64,000 nt of DNA from Asterias rubens (Eukaryota; Echinodermata; Asteroidea; Forcipulatida; Asteriidae). The notes beneath the pieces were generated by a model, which saw only the letters and a list, made by a program, of their open reading frames with translations, searched no databases and had not been told where the DNA came from. The stretch covers positions 10,786,545 through 10,850,544 of the forward strand of contig NC_047082.1 in assembly GCF_902459465.1 (NCBI RefSeq), written 5' to 3'. This document shows, piece by piece, positions 41,201-49,045 of this stretch. The position numbers and the translations under genes were made by a program. Position 1 is the stretch's first letter. Each line of letters opens with the position of its first letter.

Positions 41201-44200
41201 TGAGTCAAGAAAATTTGCTTGGCACAAAGCATTCAAATGAAGTATGAACTGGACTTAACAAGTGTCACGGCTGGGGATTTGAACCCACACACTGCTGATC
41301 AGAAACACCAGAGTTTGCATGTGGTGCTCTTAACTGCTCTGCCATGACACTTCCACAATATACCTAAATAACCAATCTTTTTATCTTTCATCTGACAGTT
41401 CGATGTTACAGAAATCAGAGGCCCGGGCTGTCGGACTTCACACGCTGCGCCTCGGTCAAGGTAGAAGCTGTGACTTCCCTAGACATCCTCTATGAAGACT
41501 TCCACAAGAATGTCTTTAAGATCATGCAGGACCGAGACATGCCACTCTCCTGTCTTGATGAATACCCGTGTCCTGATGGAGAATCTGGGTGCATGACAAG
41601 GTGGGTGTCCCTGACTGTCTGTCTATCACTCAATTCATACAGGCGCGCTAAGAGTTGTGCCGAACCTAATATTGTTAGGAGCGACTCTAGGTCGACCCAA
41701 TTAAATTTTGGTTGTAGACAGGCAAACTTAGCATACATGTAAAAATTTTGGTTAGGTTTGGGACATGACAAGATCAACTTCTCAAAACCAAGGCACTCCA
41801 GAGTCGCTACCAACAACTGCAACCGTCGATCTTTCCAGTTGCTCCTAACTGATTCAGACATAAAACTTTTATGTACTTTATTCGGAATTTGGTTTGGCAC
41901 CACGCTGGAGTGCCTGTCTGAAACGATTGTTCATCCCCCAAGACCCTTCCTTCAAGGGAACTTGACAAACTAGGAGTTATATAAACACCAAGCTGGTGAC
42001 AGCCTGTCTCTCTCATACAAACATTGGTTTAACGTCTATGGCTATGAGTTGCGCAAATCAAGAAATTGTGATTCAGTAACTAAGCAGCAATACTTATTCT
42101 AGTCATTGTGACATCAGCAGTAAGCTTGGTAGAATGTGAACACACAACCTTATGATTACAAGTCCTGCAGTCTAAACGCTGGACCATGGAAACCTGAACA
42201 CTTCTAGGATCCTGATTCCTGGGCAATATGTGGATTGGTTTTTCAGTCCCTACCTGACTGCATGGGTTTTCCTCCCACATCTAAAAAATTGGGTTCATGT
42301 ATAGTGACCTCATCATCCCATATGTTCCTGCCCGTCCACTCCGTTCTTCATCACAACATCTCCTCACCATACCATCCGTACGAACTAAATCCTTCGGTTC
42401 AAGTACTTTCTCTAGTGCCGCCCCCCAACTTTGGAACTCTCTTCCCGGCTACATCCGCTCTCCTCCAGAGCATAGAACAATTCAAAACTTATCTCAAATC
42501 CTATTTGTTTTCTATCGTCTACTGTTCAGTTTAATCCTTTTGTTTGCATATTGTTACTGTATTCATTGTTTATTGGGTGCTTAATTTTTTTGTTTTGCCT
42601 TTTTTTTTTTTGTAAAGCGCATTGGTATTTCTTTCAGTTATGAAATGCGCTATATAAAAATTAGCTACTATTATTATTTTTATTATTAAGTTCACTTTTC
42701 TGAGAGTCCTTGGCTTCACAACAAGATTTGATCGATGTTTTTGCCATCCCAGGTGCTACCTGTTTGACAACGCAGCCAACATTGTGATCGACCCAGAGTT
42801 CATCAACGTCAGTGATTTAGACACGGCCAAGTACAACGGCGTCTCGCTCGGTAAGAAGGAAGGGGAGATCATGAGGGAGCTCATCTACAAACATCGGTTC
42901 TTCATCCGTAAGGAGACCATCGATTTCCAAGGGTCTTGCAGTCTGTCCGCATCAGCCCCCAGAGTGAGTTGTTGAGTGTCGTGGCGTGGAATTATAAAGT
43001 GATAATCCACAAGGGTATTGACTGGGTAAATTTTTATTTGAATTGGGTCATTCGGATAAGAGGGGAACAGTTGCTCTATGAGTATATGCCTCTTTTGTGC
43101 GCTGCCATGCTTGAGCATCTGACCACAAACTGGGTAAACCTCTGCCATATATACATATTTAAATTGCAAAATTTTTAGGGATTACCATTGAGCAAGGCAT
43201 CCTGGGTAAACATGACCGGACGATACCTGTTACACCACTGGGAATAAGGTTCGGACTTGGCCAATGTTGACAATGCAAATAAGTACAAACTTTTGCTTAT
43301 AAAGAGAAATAATTTGCTGAGTAAGTTTCAGTTTAAGCATTGGCAATGATAGATGCAGGCATGGAATTTCATCTTTGTGAGGGCAAGGGCCTTTTCAATT
43401 TGCTCAGGGCACTTCCACTTTAAAATCATAATGTCTATGAGAACATTTTGAAGGGGCACCAAGGCCAAGACCAGTGGGCAAAGAGTGGTCTCTTTGTAAT
43501 TCTTGTTCCGGGATGACATAGACTTGTTTCGTAATATTTTGGAAGAAACAGTGATTTGCATCTTTTTAAATGAATAGGATGTTATTTCAGTGTCTCTTTT
43601 GGCTGTTTCAGGTGACTCTAAAAGGCATAGCAAAGACCCCAGAGGAGCTGGATGATTATTACAAGAACAAAGGGCCTATCCCAAGTTTCTCCAGTAAGTT
43701 CGGCTGCATTCAAGACGTGGTGGGCTACCAGGCAAACAGCTCTGTTCTAGGTAAGCAGATCATCCATTTAGGATTCATGAGGATTTTCGTCCAGTGTGAA
43801 CAGCCCAGGTACCTTTCCTCACAGGTTACTTAACCAAGCCGCATGGGTAGTTTAACCGAGCCAAAGGTGCCCAGGAAGATTGACCACGTCAGTTTAACCA
43901 TGGAGGAAGGAAGACAAGGAGCTCTAACGAAGGGACTTCAAAAGTCGAACCTGTGGTACCGCGGTCGTTTAACGACACCTCATAATCACCCACATACCTT
44001 ATACAGACAATGGGCGACCTGGCGTATGTGAGTTTGGGCGTGCGCACTTGGTTCTTCACTCAACTATGGTGTCGTATGTCGTATGGATATAATACAGAAA
44101 ACAAAACTTTTTTGAGACCTGATAAAGATTGTGTACACTTGTGCCCACCAAATCGAAAAACACAATTAAATACCAACCACCCTTGTGTGCTAATACCTAA

Positions 44201-45792
44201 ATTTTGAACCACCGCAAGTGACCGGAAAGTCACAAAAAATGTAAAAATTTGCCATGATGTTTCCGTGAAACACCACAAACCGTAAATGAAAACGTGTATA
44301 TTCACAATTCTTGTCTCCAATGATTCAACTTTACACGCAGGCAAGAGCGCAGTCTGGCGGTACCACACGTTCTGTACAAAGAGATTTAATCCTACTCGTT
44401 AATCGGCCGTCCAGCTGGAGGTCTCCTATCTTTTTCCACTGGCCAGACAGGGGCATTGTCAGAGTATTCTTTTGTTACTCTGCGGTTTTGCGGGTCGTTC
44501 GAGCTCCTTCTCTTCCTTCCTCCATGGTTTAACCGAGCCAGAAAATATAGTGAACTGTCACCGACCTAGATCACGCGCTTAAAAATGGCATCTTTTGTGC
44601 GCAGGTTATTGCCTTCGAACTTCAACTTGTGTCAATGAGATCCACGGCAATAAACAATGGGTAGGTTAACCCATCGGAATGTTACCCGGCGTCGTGGTAA
44701 AGTTACCCCAAAAAGTTATCCAGTGCGAACACGGCTTAACTGGCATTCCCTGTTTGTGTTGTAGAACCAAGTGGGATGATCACCGGCAACATCTCGGGAT
44801 CGTGTAAGTCGGGATTCTACTACGTCACATCTCTTCCCAAGACCAACCTCTTCCTCCTTATTGTGGAGAATTGGAGAAACAACAAAGAGAGCATGTACTT
44901 TAACTTCAACTGCAAAATCACAAACAGGTGAGCTCATCTGGGCCCAATTTCATGGCTCTGCTTACCGTAAGCACATAATCGGCGCTTACGGAAGCAGGGA
45001 ATTCTGTGCTTACGGCAAGCGTATTTCACGGGTTAGCGGGATTTAGAACCTGAGGTCTCGAAATCAACCATCTGAAAACGTTCACAACTTTGCGTGACAA
45101 GGGTGTTTTTTTCTTTCACTATTATCTCGCAAGTTCGATGACCGATTGAGCTCCAATTGTTACAGGTTTGTTATTTTATGCATATGTTGAGATACACCAA
45201 CTGTGAAGGCTAGTCTTTGACAATTACCAATAGTGTCCCCTGCCTCTAAGCAAATTTCAAATGGTGTTCACTCTTTTGAGATATCGGCAAAAATCCAAAG
45301 CGAATAATGTCTATGCTGGAAGAATAATTCCTGGAAGGAATACACGATCTGAGTAGCGATACTGCCGTAACGCTGCTCAGGTTCAAATTGTTGGGCAAAA
45401 AAAATGATGTACGACATGACAATTCTCCAAAGTGATATGTTTCTCAAAATGCTTTTACTATCAAAAGCCGCCATAGACTTCTATTCTCACCAATAGTTTT
45501 TATTTTCCATTAATGTTGAGAGTGATTGCCAAGCGTAAACCTTCTCATAACTTCCATGATCTTTTTTCTTAATCCTTGCAGAGTTTCAGCCACTGGAGCT
45601 TTCCGCATTATCAATGGAACTTGTGCTCACGAAGACATCTCTGCGTCACTGGCTAGCCAGAACAGATGCCCAACCCCGACCAACTATGAGATCACAAACT
45701 GTACCTACATTTCCGGGGGGCCAAGGAGCAGTGAGGTGGTGTGGAGCACCCTCGTTGTGAATGTGTTGACCATGGTTTGGCTGTTGGGCTGA
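20241..45792 (+). CDS. alpha2delta/CACHD1-family VWA-Cache surface protein (22 exons)
   Basis: Family members are extracellular calcium-channel auxiliary subunits. Exons: 20241-20438, 20988-21137, 22328-22464, 23165-23317, 24242-24406, 25679-25807, 26129-26257, 27299-27420, 29242-29345, 29842-30098, 31112-31256, 32410-32556, 33237-33347, 34448-34556, 34944-35169, 38144-38299, 40882-41090, 41399-41600, 42753-42963, 43612-43750, 44765-44927, 45582-45792. All joins keep frame, giving 1190 residues. A signal peptide (about 1-24) leads to a VWA N-terminal region (about 90-215), a VWA domain whose MIDAS is D266-C-S-Y-S270 with the VTDG aspartate at 381, a Cache region (LLGVVGVD), a second Cache-like unit (YIGCRSGVFRTYPG...YDPTKRPWY) and a Cys-rich C-terminal part. 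The end (GGPRSSEVVWSTLVV..., short hydrophobic tail, no cytoplasmic residues) looks like a GPI signal. The C-terminal blocks resemble alpha2delta; the second Cache motif is also like CACHD1, so the paralogue is left open. Confidence 0.93.
21207..21530 (+). repeat. Two-copy repeat with CTCTGCAAGGTTCC in alpha2delta-like intron 2
   Basis: Two diverged copies (about 21230-21390 and 21405-21530) share CTCTTTTGC, CTCTGCAAGGTTCC, ATTTTC, GAAGTGCCC, TTTACCAGAGG and GGCAAAAGTGTAGTAAA. Related pieces occur near 20585-20675 and, reversed, 43345-43480. No open protein is shared between copies. Confidence 0.6.
21956..22132. mobile_element. Foldback element (AGACCTT...GCCATCTTG ends), copy 1
   Basis: The left arm AGACCTTAATCACGGTGTGGCCATCTTG pairs with CAAGATGGTGACAGCGTGATAAAGGTCT on the right. 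The second copy is at 61909-62088. Confidence 0.75.
22590..22720 (-). mobile_element. SINE family 2 (reverse copy)
   Basis: On the reverse strand it reads CCAGTGGTTAGACTGCAAGAC...AAGGTTGTGGGTTAGAATCC, then the body AGCTAACCGCTGATTTCACAACGACTAG. It lies in intron 3 of the alpha2delta-like gene. Downstream, 22880-22955 holds two copies of an ATGATCATYGCGTGACACGCG unit. Confidence 0.6.
23431..23690 (+). mobile_element. SINE family 1
   Basis: GCCCATGGCCGGGTGGCTTAGAGC (box A region) and GTGGGTTCGAATCCTGG (box B) are followed by GCAAGATGC, CTTCACCCATGGGGATAAA and TTTACTCCCCAGGGAGCTGA. Confidence 0.7.
24484..24853. mobile_element. Foldback MITE (TTAAAGGATTTTGGTAC ends), copy 1
   Basis: The left end TTTAAAGGATTTTGGTACTT and internal ACACAATGTCCACAGATTTA, CTGAGGTGCTGTAGTTTTTG and GAAATGAGTAAACAATG are all mirrored in the right half. 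The right end is GTACGTAGAACATTAA. Copies also occur at 31973-32342 and 37625-37825. Confidence 0.85.
24953..25160 (+). mobile_element. SINE family 1, first of a close pair
   Basis: GCAGAGTGTGGGTTCGAGTCCCTG and GGAGCAAGACACTTCACCAT are present. Its tail (GTAGTGCACTCTGCTCTACTAGCCAGGC...CCCCAGGAG) is shared with the next copy, so this subtype has a different 3' body. Confidence 0.65.
25173..25395 (+). mobile_element. SINE family 1, second of a close pair
   Basis: It has an intact box A (TGTCATGGCCGAGCGG) and box B (GGGTTCGAATCCCGG). The tail TATTGCTTTCTGCTCTACCGG...TTTCAGCCCTAGGAG matches the previous copy, in the same orientation. Confidence 0.75.
25858..25920. mobile_element. Family B end fragment
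   Basis: GGGCCCAATTTCATAAAGCTGCTAAGC followed by ATTGCTTAGCATGAAATTTC is one end of family B in intron 6. No right end was found. Confidence 0.5.
26365..26465 (+). mobile_element. LINE ORF2 C-terminal fragment
   Basis: Plus-strand translation gives SFIPKIIIKDWNTLP, then SIRSLKELL-like sequence. This resembles the FFPRTIxDWNxLP block near the C terminus of many CR1/L2-type LINEs. It is a short fossil in intron 7. Confidence 0.55.
26869..27262 (+). mobile_element. Family A MITE (alpha2delta-like intron 7)
   Basis: The ends are CCTTAAAGACAGTGGACAC and GTGTCCATTGCCTTTAA, with the GATTTCGAGACC...GGTCTCGAAATC central palindrome. The left end has a small duplication of GACAGTGGACA. It sits about 36 bp before the acceptor of exon 8. 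Confidence 0.9.
27532..27780. mobile_element. Family B MITE (good full copy)
   Basis: GGGCCCAATTTCATAGAGCTGCTTAAG and CTTAAGCAGCTCTGTGAAATTGGCCCCC are long inverted ends. The interior has TTGCTTAAGCAAAAAAA and GCTTAAGCAAATTG. Confidence 0.85.
27795..28080 (+). mobile_element. SINE family 1, 5'-truncated
   Basis: It starts at a box B-like GGGTTTGAATCCCGC and contains CTGAGCAAGATGCTTAACCA, CTCCACCCAGGGGTAAATGG, CTCCCCAGGGAGCTGAGA and a TATTATTATCATTATTAC tail. Confidence 0.75.
28095..28235 (+). mobile_element. LINE ORF2 C-terminal fragment
   Basis: Translation shows WGERSFTSAAPSYLND, resembling the RSFSSAAPxLWN block of CR1/L2-like LINEs, then degenerate sequence (LCSKLPSRLT). It directly follows the SINE tail. 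Confidence 0.55.
28269..28646 (+). mobile_element. MITE of the GCCATTRGACAC family (related to family A), copy 1
   Basis: The ends are TTAAAGCCATTAGACAC and GTGTATAATGGCTTTAA. The internal ATAAAATAACAAACCTGTGG, GGCTCAATTGGTCATCGGAG and GAGAAAATAACGGG align with family A, though the ends differ. Others are at 48695-48890 and 53388-53853. Confidence 0.85.
28678..29072. mobile_element. Foldback element (AAAAGGGTAGCGACGAG ends)
   Basis: AAAAGGGTAGCGACGAGTTC (28678) is inverted at 29050-29070 (CTCGTCGCTACCCTTTTA). Inside, CGTTGCCGTGTGATAAAGGCC pairs loosely with GCCTTTATCGCACGCCCACG. Confidence 0.75.
29423..29806 (+). mobile_element. Family A MITE (intron 9)
   Basis: TTAAAGACAGTGGACACTAT at left, GTGTCCACTGCCTTTAA at right, complete centre. 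It ends 35 bp before the acceptor of exon 10. Confidence 0.9.
30405..30655 (-). mobile_element. SINE family 1 (reverse, alpha2delta-like intron 10)
   Basis: The reverse complement shows GAGTACCCGACACAAGCTCTGG, AGGGTGGGTTCGAGTCC and the GAACCCAGAACACTT body. It abuts the TTAA-flanked element at 30651. Confidence 0.65.
30651..31042 (+). mobile_element. MITE of the GGRATATTACAGAATTGG family, copy 1
   Basis: TTAAAGGGATATTACAGAAT begins it and TTCTGTAATGTTG...GTTCCTTTAA ends it. GTTTGAGATCGATCGGCTATCTGGGTCACGAGAAAATAGTG corresponds in position to the GAGCTCAATTGGTC...GAGATAATAATG block of family A. A reverse copy is at 46418-46797. Confidence 0.75.
31270..31432. mobile_element. Foldback element (TTTCACAAAGAGTTAGGAC ends), copy 1
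   Basis: The left arm TTTCACAAAGAGTTAGGAC pairs with GTTAGGTAGAGTTTTGTGAAA. The interior ACGAGTAGCTCGTCCTAACT and GCATGCTACAGTGCAGGGTTGGGACTC is shared with the copy at 37852-38015. Confidence 0.8.
31603..31958 (+). mobile_element. Family A MITE, degenerate copy
   Basis: TTTAAAGGCACTTGACAC at left and ACCAACAGTGTCCAGTCCCTTAA at right. The body is recognisable but has many substitutions, so it looks older than its neighbours. The right end GTGTCCAGTCCCTTAAAGG is duplicated at 31962-31980. Confidence 0.75.
31973..32342. mobile_element. Foldback MITE (GTACTTTTTGTA family), copy 2
   Basis: The left end TTAAAGGGTGTATGTACTTT and right end AAAAAGTACCCAAATCCTTTAA are inverted, with mirrored ACAATGTCCACAG and GCTGAGGTGCTGTA blocks. 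It lies directly against the family A copy. Confidence 0.85.
32763..33155. mobile_element. Two adjacent family B elements
   Basis: The first (32763-33013) has CCCAATTTCATGTCTCTGC... and ...GTGCCATAAAATTGGGCCC with GCTTACCGCC/GTAAGC inverted pairs. The second (about 33014-33155) is a fragment ending TGTATGAAACTGGGCCC. Confidence 0.65.
34034..34415 (+). mobile_element. Family A MITE (intron 13)
   Basis: The left end CTTAAAGACACTGGACAC, right end GTGTCCCCTGCCATTAA and centre are present. It ends 33 bp before the acceptor of exon 14. Confidence 0.88.
34587..34745 (+). mobile_element. LINE ORF2 fragment joined to a family A half
   Basis: It reads RLRLQNSAACLICSTPLREHITP in frame, matching the LQxLQNxAARLIxxxxRxEHITP block of CR1/L2-like LINEs. 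It is followed by a frameshifted ELHWLPI region. At about 34755 it changes to the 3' half of family A (34755-34922). Confidence 0.7.
34755..34922 (+). mobile_element. Family A MITE, right half
   Basis: GTGGAAAATTACTTCTTTCTCG through GTGTCCACTGCCTTTAA. The left half is missing. It ends about 20 bp before the acceptor of exon 15. Confidence 0.8.
35196..37629 (+). mobile_element. Family A MITE split by a 2-kb insertion
   Basis: The left part (35196-35485) runs from CACTGTGGACACTAT to TCTCACAATGTTTTATATT. The missing right part resumes at 37526 with GTATACTATCAACATCTC and ends GTGTCCAGTGCCTTTAA at 37629. The interval holds an unassigned 280-bp segment (35487-35769) and the Tx1-like LINE. Confidence 0.85.
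35770..37500 (-). mobile_element. L1/Tx1-like LINE, 5'-truncated, with reverse transcriptase ORF
   Basis: The minus-strand ORF at 37176-36067 (369 residues) has RT blocks: LLVDFEKAFDS (61-71), GYRQGDGLSP (120-129) and the catalytic YADD (164-167), then SGLKVNISKT and HWSKCNLTVLGRVTVVKSLL, a pattern typical of L1/Tx1-type polymerases. Upstream (37177-37500) the frame is broken but still shows RT N-terminal sequence such as SKNGKSPGSDGF. A 28-base T run at 35771-35798 is the poly(A) tail in reverse. The endonuclease and 5' end are missing, so the copy is dead. It lies antisense in intron 15 of the alpha2delta-like gene. Confidence 0.9.
37625..38015. mobile_element. Foldback fragments: GTACTTTTTGTA family (half) then TTTCACAAA family (copy 2)
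   Basis: 37625-37825 begins TTTAAAGGGTTTGGTTACC and covers the left half of the GTACTTTTTGTA-type MITE. 37852-38015 has CAATTTCACAAAACTC at left and CTCTTTGTGAAATCGACCCC at right, matching the element at 31270-31432 in the opposite direction. Confidence 0.75.
38888..40312 (-). mobile_element. CR1/L2-like LINE, internally deleted, with 2A-like N terminus
   Basis: In minus-strand order: an N-terminal reading frame (40295-39951) with a hydrophobic start and CGDVDPNPGP; a one-base frame change; an APE-type endonuclease part (39954-39376; WNARSI, DLMAITETWL, YGGVGLLY, IVVIYRPP); then directly the RT C terminus (39373-38933; SRLDYGNSLLYG, LQRLQNGAARLL, LHWLPVRQRI, AFSISGPKLWNNLP). The whole RT catalytic core is missing at 39374-39376. 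The 3' tail has GCGCTATATAAA and ATTATT in reverse. It is non-autonomous. The sequence from 40313 to 40567 is probably its 5' region; no gene is seen there. Confidence 0.88.
40059..40085 (-). other. 2A-like motif GDVDPNPGP in the LINE N-terminal ORF
   Basis: 2A peptides make ribosomes skip the Gly-Pro bond at NPG|P. The known consensus is D-V/I-E-x-N-P-G-P; here Glu is Asp. The motif is preceded by Leu-rich residues (FCLTLLPC), as in active 2As. LINEs of sea urchins are known to carry such motifs at this place. Whether this variant is active cannot be told from sequence. Confidence 0.75.
41265..41352 (-). mobile_element. SINE family 1 head (reverse)
   Basis: The reverse complement reads GTGTCATGGCAGAGCAGTTAAGAG...GTGTGGGTTCAAATCCCC. 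Only the tRNA-like head is left. It lies 45 bp before the exon 18 acceptor. Confidence 0.65.
42068..42290 (-). mobile_element. SINE family 2 (reverse)
   Basis: The reverse strand gives TCCATGGTCCAGCGTTTAGACTGC and TTGTGTGTTCACATTC, then the CTACCAAGCTTACTGCTGATGTCAC body. Box B is degraded. Confidence 0.6.
42296..42690 (+). mobile_element. LINE 3' end (CR1/L2-like)
   Basis: Translation from about 42312 gives YVPARPLRSSSQHLLTIPSV, FGSSTFSSAAPQLWNSLPGY and an FKTYLKSYLF-like end. This is the usual ORF2 C terminus of CR1/L2-like LINEs. The tail has GTAAAGCGCATTGG, GCGCTATATAAAAA and ATTATTATT. It lies in intron 18. Confidence 0.85.
44938..45250. mobile_element. Family B half joined to family A right half
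   Basis: 44938-45042 starts GGGCCCAATTTCATGGCTCTGCTTACC and stops mid-element. 45043-45250 is family A in reverse, from CTGAGGTCTCGAAATCAACC to AGTGTCCCCTGCCTCTAAG. It lies in the last intron of the alpha2delta-like gene. Confidence 0.75.
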
Positions 45793-45874
45793 TGAAGCGA
45801 AGTCCTAAGGTTTGACAATTTGTTATCGTTGTTTTTTTCTAACAGCGCAAAATACCTTGAATCCATCGTAGCAG

Positions 45875-46057
45875 GGGCCAGTTTTATTGAGCTGGTTAAC
45901 AGAAAATATTGCTTAGCAATTTTCTGCTAAGCAGGAATGAGCAGATGAAATTGTACGTGTGATATGGTATTGGCTGGTAATCTTGTTCTGGTAAGTATAA
46001 TTTTGTTGTGCTTAGTTGTTTTTTGTTCTTAAGCAGTTCTATGTAATTTGGCCCTAG
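45875..46057. mobile_element. Family B MITE downstream of the alpha2delta-like stop
   Basis: GGGGCCAGTTTTATTGAGCTGG and AGCAGTTCTATGTAATTTGGCCC are the ends. It lies 80 bp after the stop and so probably in the 3' UTR. A T run follows at 46225-46243. Confidence 0.7.
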
Positions 46058-46417
46058 TCCCATTTTCAGAGAATTGTTTTAGCACAAAAAACTAGCTAAG
46101 CATGCAACGGTTACCAGCCTAACATGCCTTGTCTTGTGGTGCATTCTTTGTGACTATTTTGTTTCCCAAATCAATGCTAAAAAACATCAGATCAACTCAA
46201 TGCAGTGTGCAATTAAACTGTGCTTTTTTTTTTTTTTTTTTACACATACAGGGTAACATTGTTATAGTCAATTTTAAATAAGTGCAATAAAAATAAATAA
46301 ATTGTTGTCAGATAAATGAAAACCAAACACCTTGATCTACTAGATATTTGATTGAGTCACAATGATTACGTTCAGTTTTTAAAGTTTGAGTCACAGTCAA
46401 GTCCAGTATTAACTTTA

Positions 46418-46797
46418 AGGAATGTACAGAATTGGTAAGAAACAAAAATCTTGAAGATCACAGATATACATAAAACTTACACGGTCTAATGATGATGATA
46501 GTAAAAAACATCGCTTGAAATATTTCTGTCTGAAATTTCATATTTGATGAGAAATAAATAGTAGAATTTCACGTTTTGAGTTTATCGCTCAGGGACGATT
46601 TATTAATTTTTGTTTTGGCATCGATGCAATGCAAAATTTGTAATCGGTTTTTCACTATTCTCTCGTGACCCAGATGGCTGATCGATCTCAAACTTCGACA
46701 GGTTTGTCAGTTTATGTATATAATGGATTACATAAAGTGCTTACACTGCCAGCAATTGTTTTGTTAGCAAAAACCAATTCTGTAATGTTCCTTTAAG
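46418..46797 (-). mobile_element. MITE of the GGRATATTACAGAATTGG family, copy 2
   Basis: TTAAGGAATGTACAGAATTGG and CCAATTCTGTAATGTTCCTTTAA are inverted ends with TTAA at both borders. The interior CCAGATGGCTGATCGATCTC is the complement-side match of copy 1. Confidence 0.8.
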
Positions 46798-46929
46798 TTT
46801 CATTAAAAGTCAAGTCCAGTATTAACTTAAGCTATTCTTGCCTGCCCTGTTTGTTTAACTCTTTCAATAGACCTAAATGCATTGATGTCATCCAGCCGAC
46901 ATCTTAGAGGTAAAACGATGCAAATCAAT

Positions 46930-47553
46930 CATAAATAATAACCAGTTTTTATATTGCACTTTTCACACCAAAAGGGCGTCTCAAAGCGCTTCCAACATTT
47001 TAACCCCTGGTCGCTGGGCCTTAAATTATTCCTTAAATCGTCACAGCTCCCTGGGGAGTATACAGCCTATGTGCAACATAAATATGCGCTACACGACTAA
47101 ATAAATCAAAAGAACCATCTCTGCCCTCACAGGTACCCATTTACCCCTGGGTTGAGAGAAGCAAATATTGGGTGCATTTGTTTAGCTTCCCTGGGTCGAC
47201 CCTGGTCTGCCCTTGGTGCGTTCAAATAACTTTGACGTCCTTCCAGGGGCTCACCCGGGTCAGCCCCAGTGCCCTGCTTGTGGAGTGGGTTACTTGGGGG
47301 TGACCCGAGGTGCATGACGTTGCCACAAGAGGGCGAGTGTGATCGTTCGATTAGCTTTTGTCAGGGGCTCACCCGAGAATGTAAGCAGGGGCTCATCCGA
47401 GTGAGCAACGCAGGGTCGACCCAGGGAAGCTAATGGAATGCTCCCATAGTTAAGCTCAGGGTAACAAGTATCACGACCAGGATTATAATTCAAACTCTGC
47501 TGAACAGAAGCATCAGACCTTGAGTTTGGTGCTCTTATCCACTCAGCCATGAC
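46930..47553 (-). mobile_element. SINE family 1 (reverse) split by a MITE
   Basis: 46930-47168 contains AATAACCAGTTTTTATATTG, AGCTCCCTGGGGAGTATACAG and TTACCCCTGGGTTGAGAGAAGC. 47447-47553 continues with TTAAGCTCAGGGTAACAAG and the tRNA-like head (TCCACTCAGCCATGACACC). The SINE body is interrupted at one point by the element at 47169-47446. Confidence 0.8.
47169..47446. mobile_element. MITE (TGGGTGCRTTYGTTTAGC ends), copy 1
   Basis: The left end TGGGTGCATTTGTTTAGCTT + CCCTGGGTCGACC and right end GGGTCGACCCAGGGAAGC + TAATGGAATGCTCCCA are inverted repeats. The interior has repeated GGGGCTCACCCG motifs. A second, near-perfectly palindromic copy is at 54938-55089. Confidence 0.88.
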
Positions 47554-47979
47554 ACCCTTGTATGCGCTGCGCACAGGTTTGGCTAATGAGTGGCCGCTTT
47601 TTTTACCTCTAGGTGAGGGCACCCTATTAATATGACATCATGTGCATAAGGTCTACAGGCCAGTGTAATATTTATTTGTATGTTAAAGTTGTTAAACTTT
47701 TCATGAATGTTGCAATAACCATGTCTTCAGTACTTTGGGGCACTTTTTCTTTTTGTAGTTATAAAAGAAAATTGATGTTTTTGGAAGTAGACGAAGAGAT
47801 TTACAATGAAAGTAATTTGTATATATAGCACGAGAAATGTTAACCTAGTATTATAAAGATGTTCTTTCACTATTTGTAATATTTTAGATTTTAATATAAA
47901 TCATAGCTGAAATCATATGGAAATGTGTTTTTGTTGAGTGAGTAGCATGGGTAGTTTTTGTTATTGTTTATTGTACGAG

Positions 47980-47985
47980 AATAAA
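47980..47985 (+). terminator. Candidate polyadenylation signal for the alpha2delta-like gene
   Basis: AATAAA followed by GTATTAACTTGTTTTT. It is about 2.2 kb after the stop; other AATAAA matches occur near 46287-46300, so the real site is uncertain. The stretch 47554-48690 holds no other recognised feature except a G run at 48380-48398. Confidence 0.3.
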
Positions 47986-48694
47986 CCATTGTATTAACTT
48001 GTTTTTATATCGTATAAACATTTTGCATTGCATGACATTTATAATTGAAATTAATTTATTTATTGTGTTAGCAGTTAAGTCACTTATTCTAGGACTTCTA
48101 CATTGATTTGTGGTCGTCGCGGTAGTATTTATAGGAGAATAATGGATGACACGGTGACACTTGTTCCGATAATCAAAGAGAAGGATGTAAATGTGTGTGT
48201 GTATATTAACATTATATTAGTAGCTTTGTACTATGTCCGTGTGATACACATGGAAGTCCTTACCAATTTAAATTGACAGATTTGTCATTTGATGGATATA
48301 CAGCGATTATTTGACTGCTTGTGTATCACGTTTTAATTTTGTTTAATTTAAGAGTCCCCCAAATCTTAGCAAGTAATGTCGGGGGGGGGGGGGGGGGGAC
48401 ACAAACTGCTCGGCCGTAACGCAATATTCCGTCGATGTGATGTTTTATAGACCAACTTCTTGTACGTCTCATTAATTTGTGTATTTTGCGTTTCTGTCCG
48501 ATGTATTGAAATGCACGCAATTCGATCCGTGAAGATTAGATAGTTGGTAATTTCAGAAAACGCCCTTTTGTGTGTATTGAAATTAATGTGTGCAACTTCA
48601 AGACAACTATATTTTATACTGGCCGTCCAATGAAGGACATCGCACAGTTTAAACAGGCGTAACACTATTTAAAAGTCTTTAAAGACTTTTATCT

Positions 48695-48891
48695 TAAAGC
48701 CATTGGACACTTTCGGTACAGAAAAAAAGCGCGGAAACGAGTGGGTTTTCCCGTTATTTTCTCCCGACTCCGATAACCGATTGAGCCTAAACTTTCACAG
48801 GGTTGTTATTTTATATATAAGTTGTGATACACGAATTAAGTGTGGGACTTGGATAATACTGTTTACCGAAAGTGTATAATGGCTTTAATTC
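48695..48891. mobile_element. MITE of the GCCATTGGACAC family, shortened copy
   Basis: TTAAAGCCATTGGACACTTT and GAAAGTGTATAATGGCTTTAA are the inverted ends. The centre is largely deleted, leaving GTGGGTTTTCCCGTTATTTTC and ATAAGTTGTGATACACG. Confidence 0.85.
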
Positions 48892-49045
48892 AGACTGTTT
48901 TATCAAATGCCTTGTGGAAAATACAACAACAGCCAAGTCGCAGACCTCTCAGATCGCCCCTAAAACTACCGTACTAAGCCATGGGTTAGACGAATATATA
49001 TTTACAAAACGTTTGTAAAAAACAAGGTTGCATAAACATAGTCAG

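Noticed and set aside
44010..44207. Possible extra exon between exons 20 and 21 of the alpha2delta-like gene
   Set aside because: Exons 20 and 21 already join in frame (phase 1) and the reading here shows no similarity to the family.
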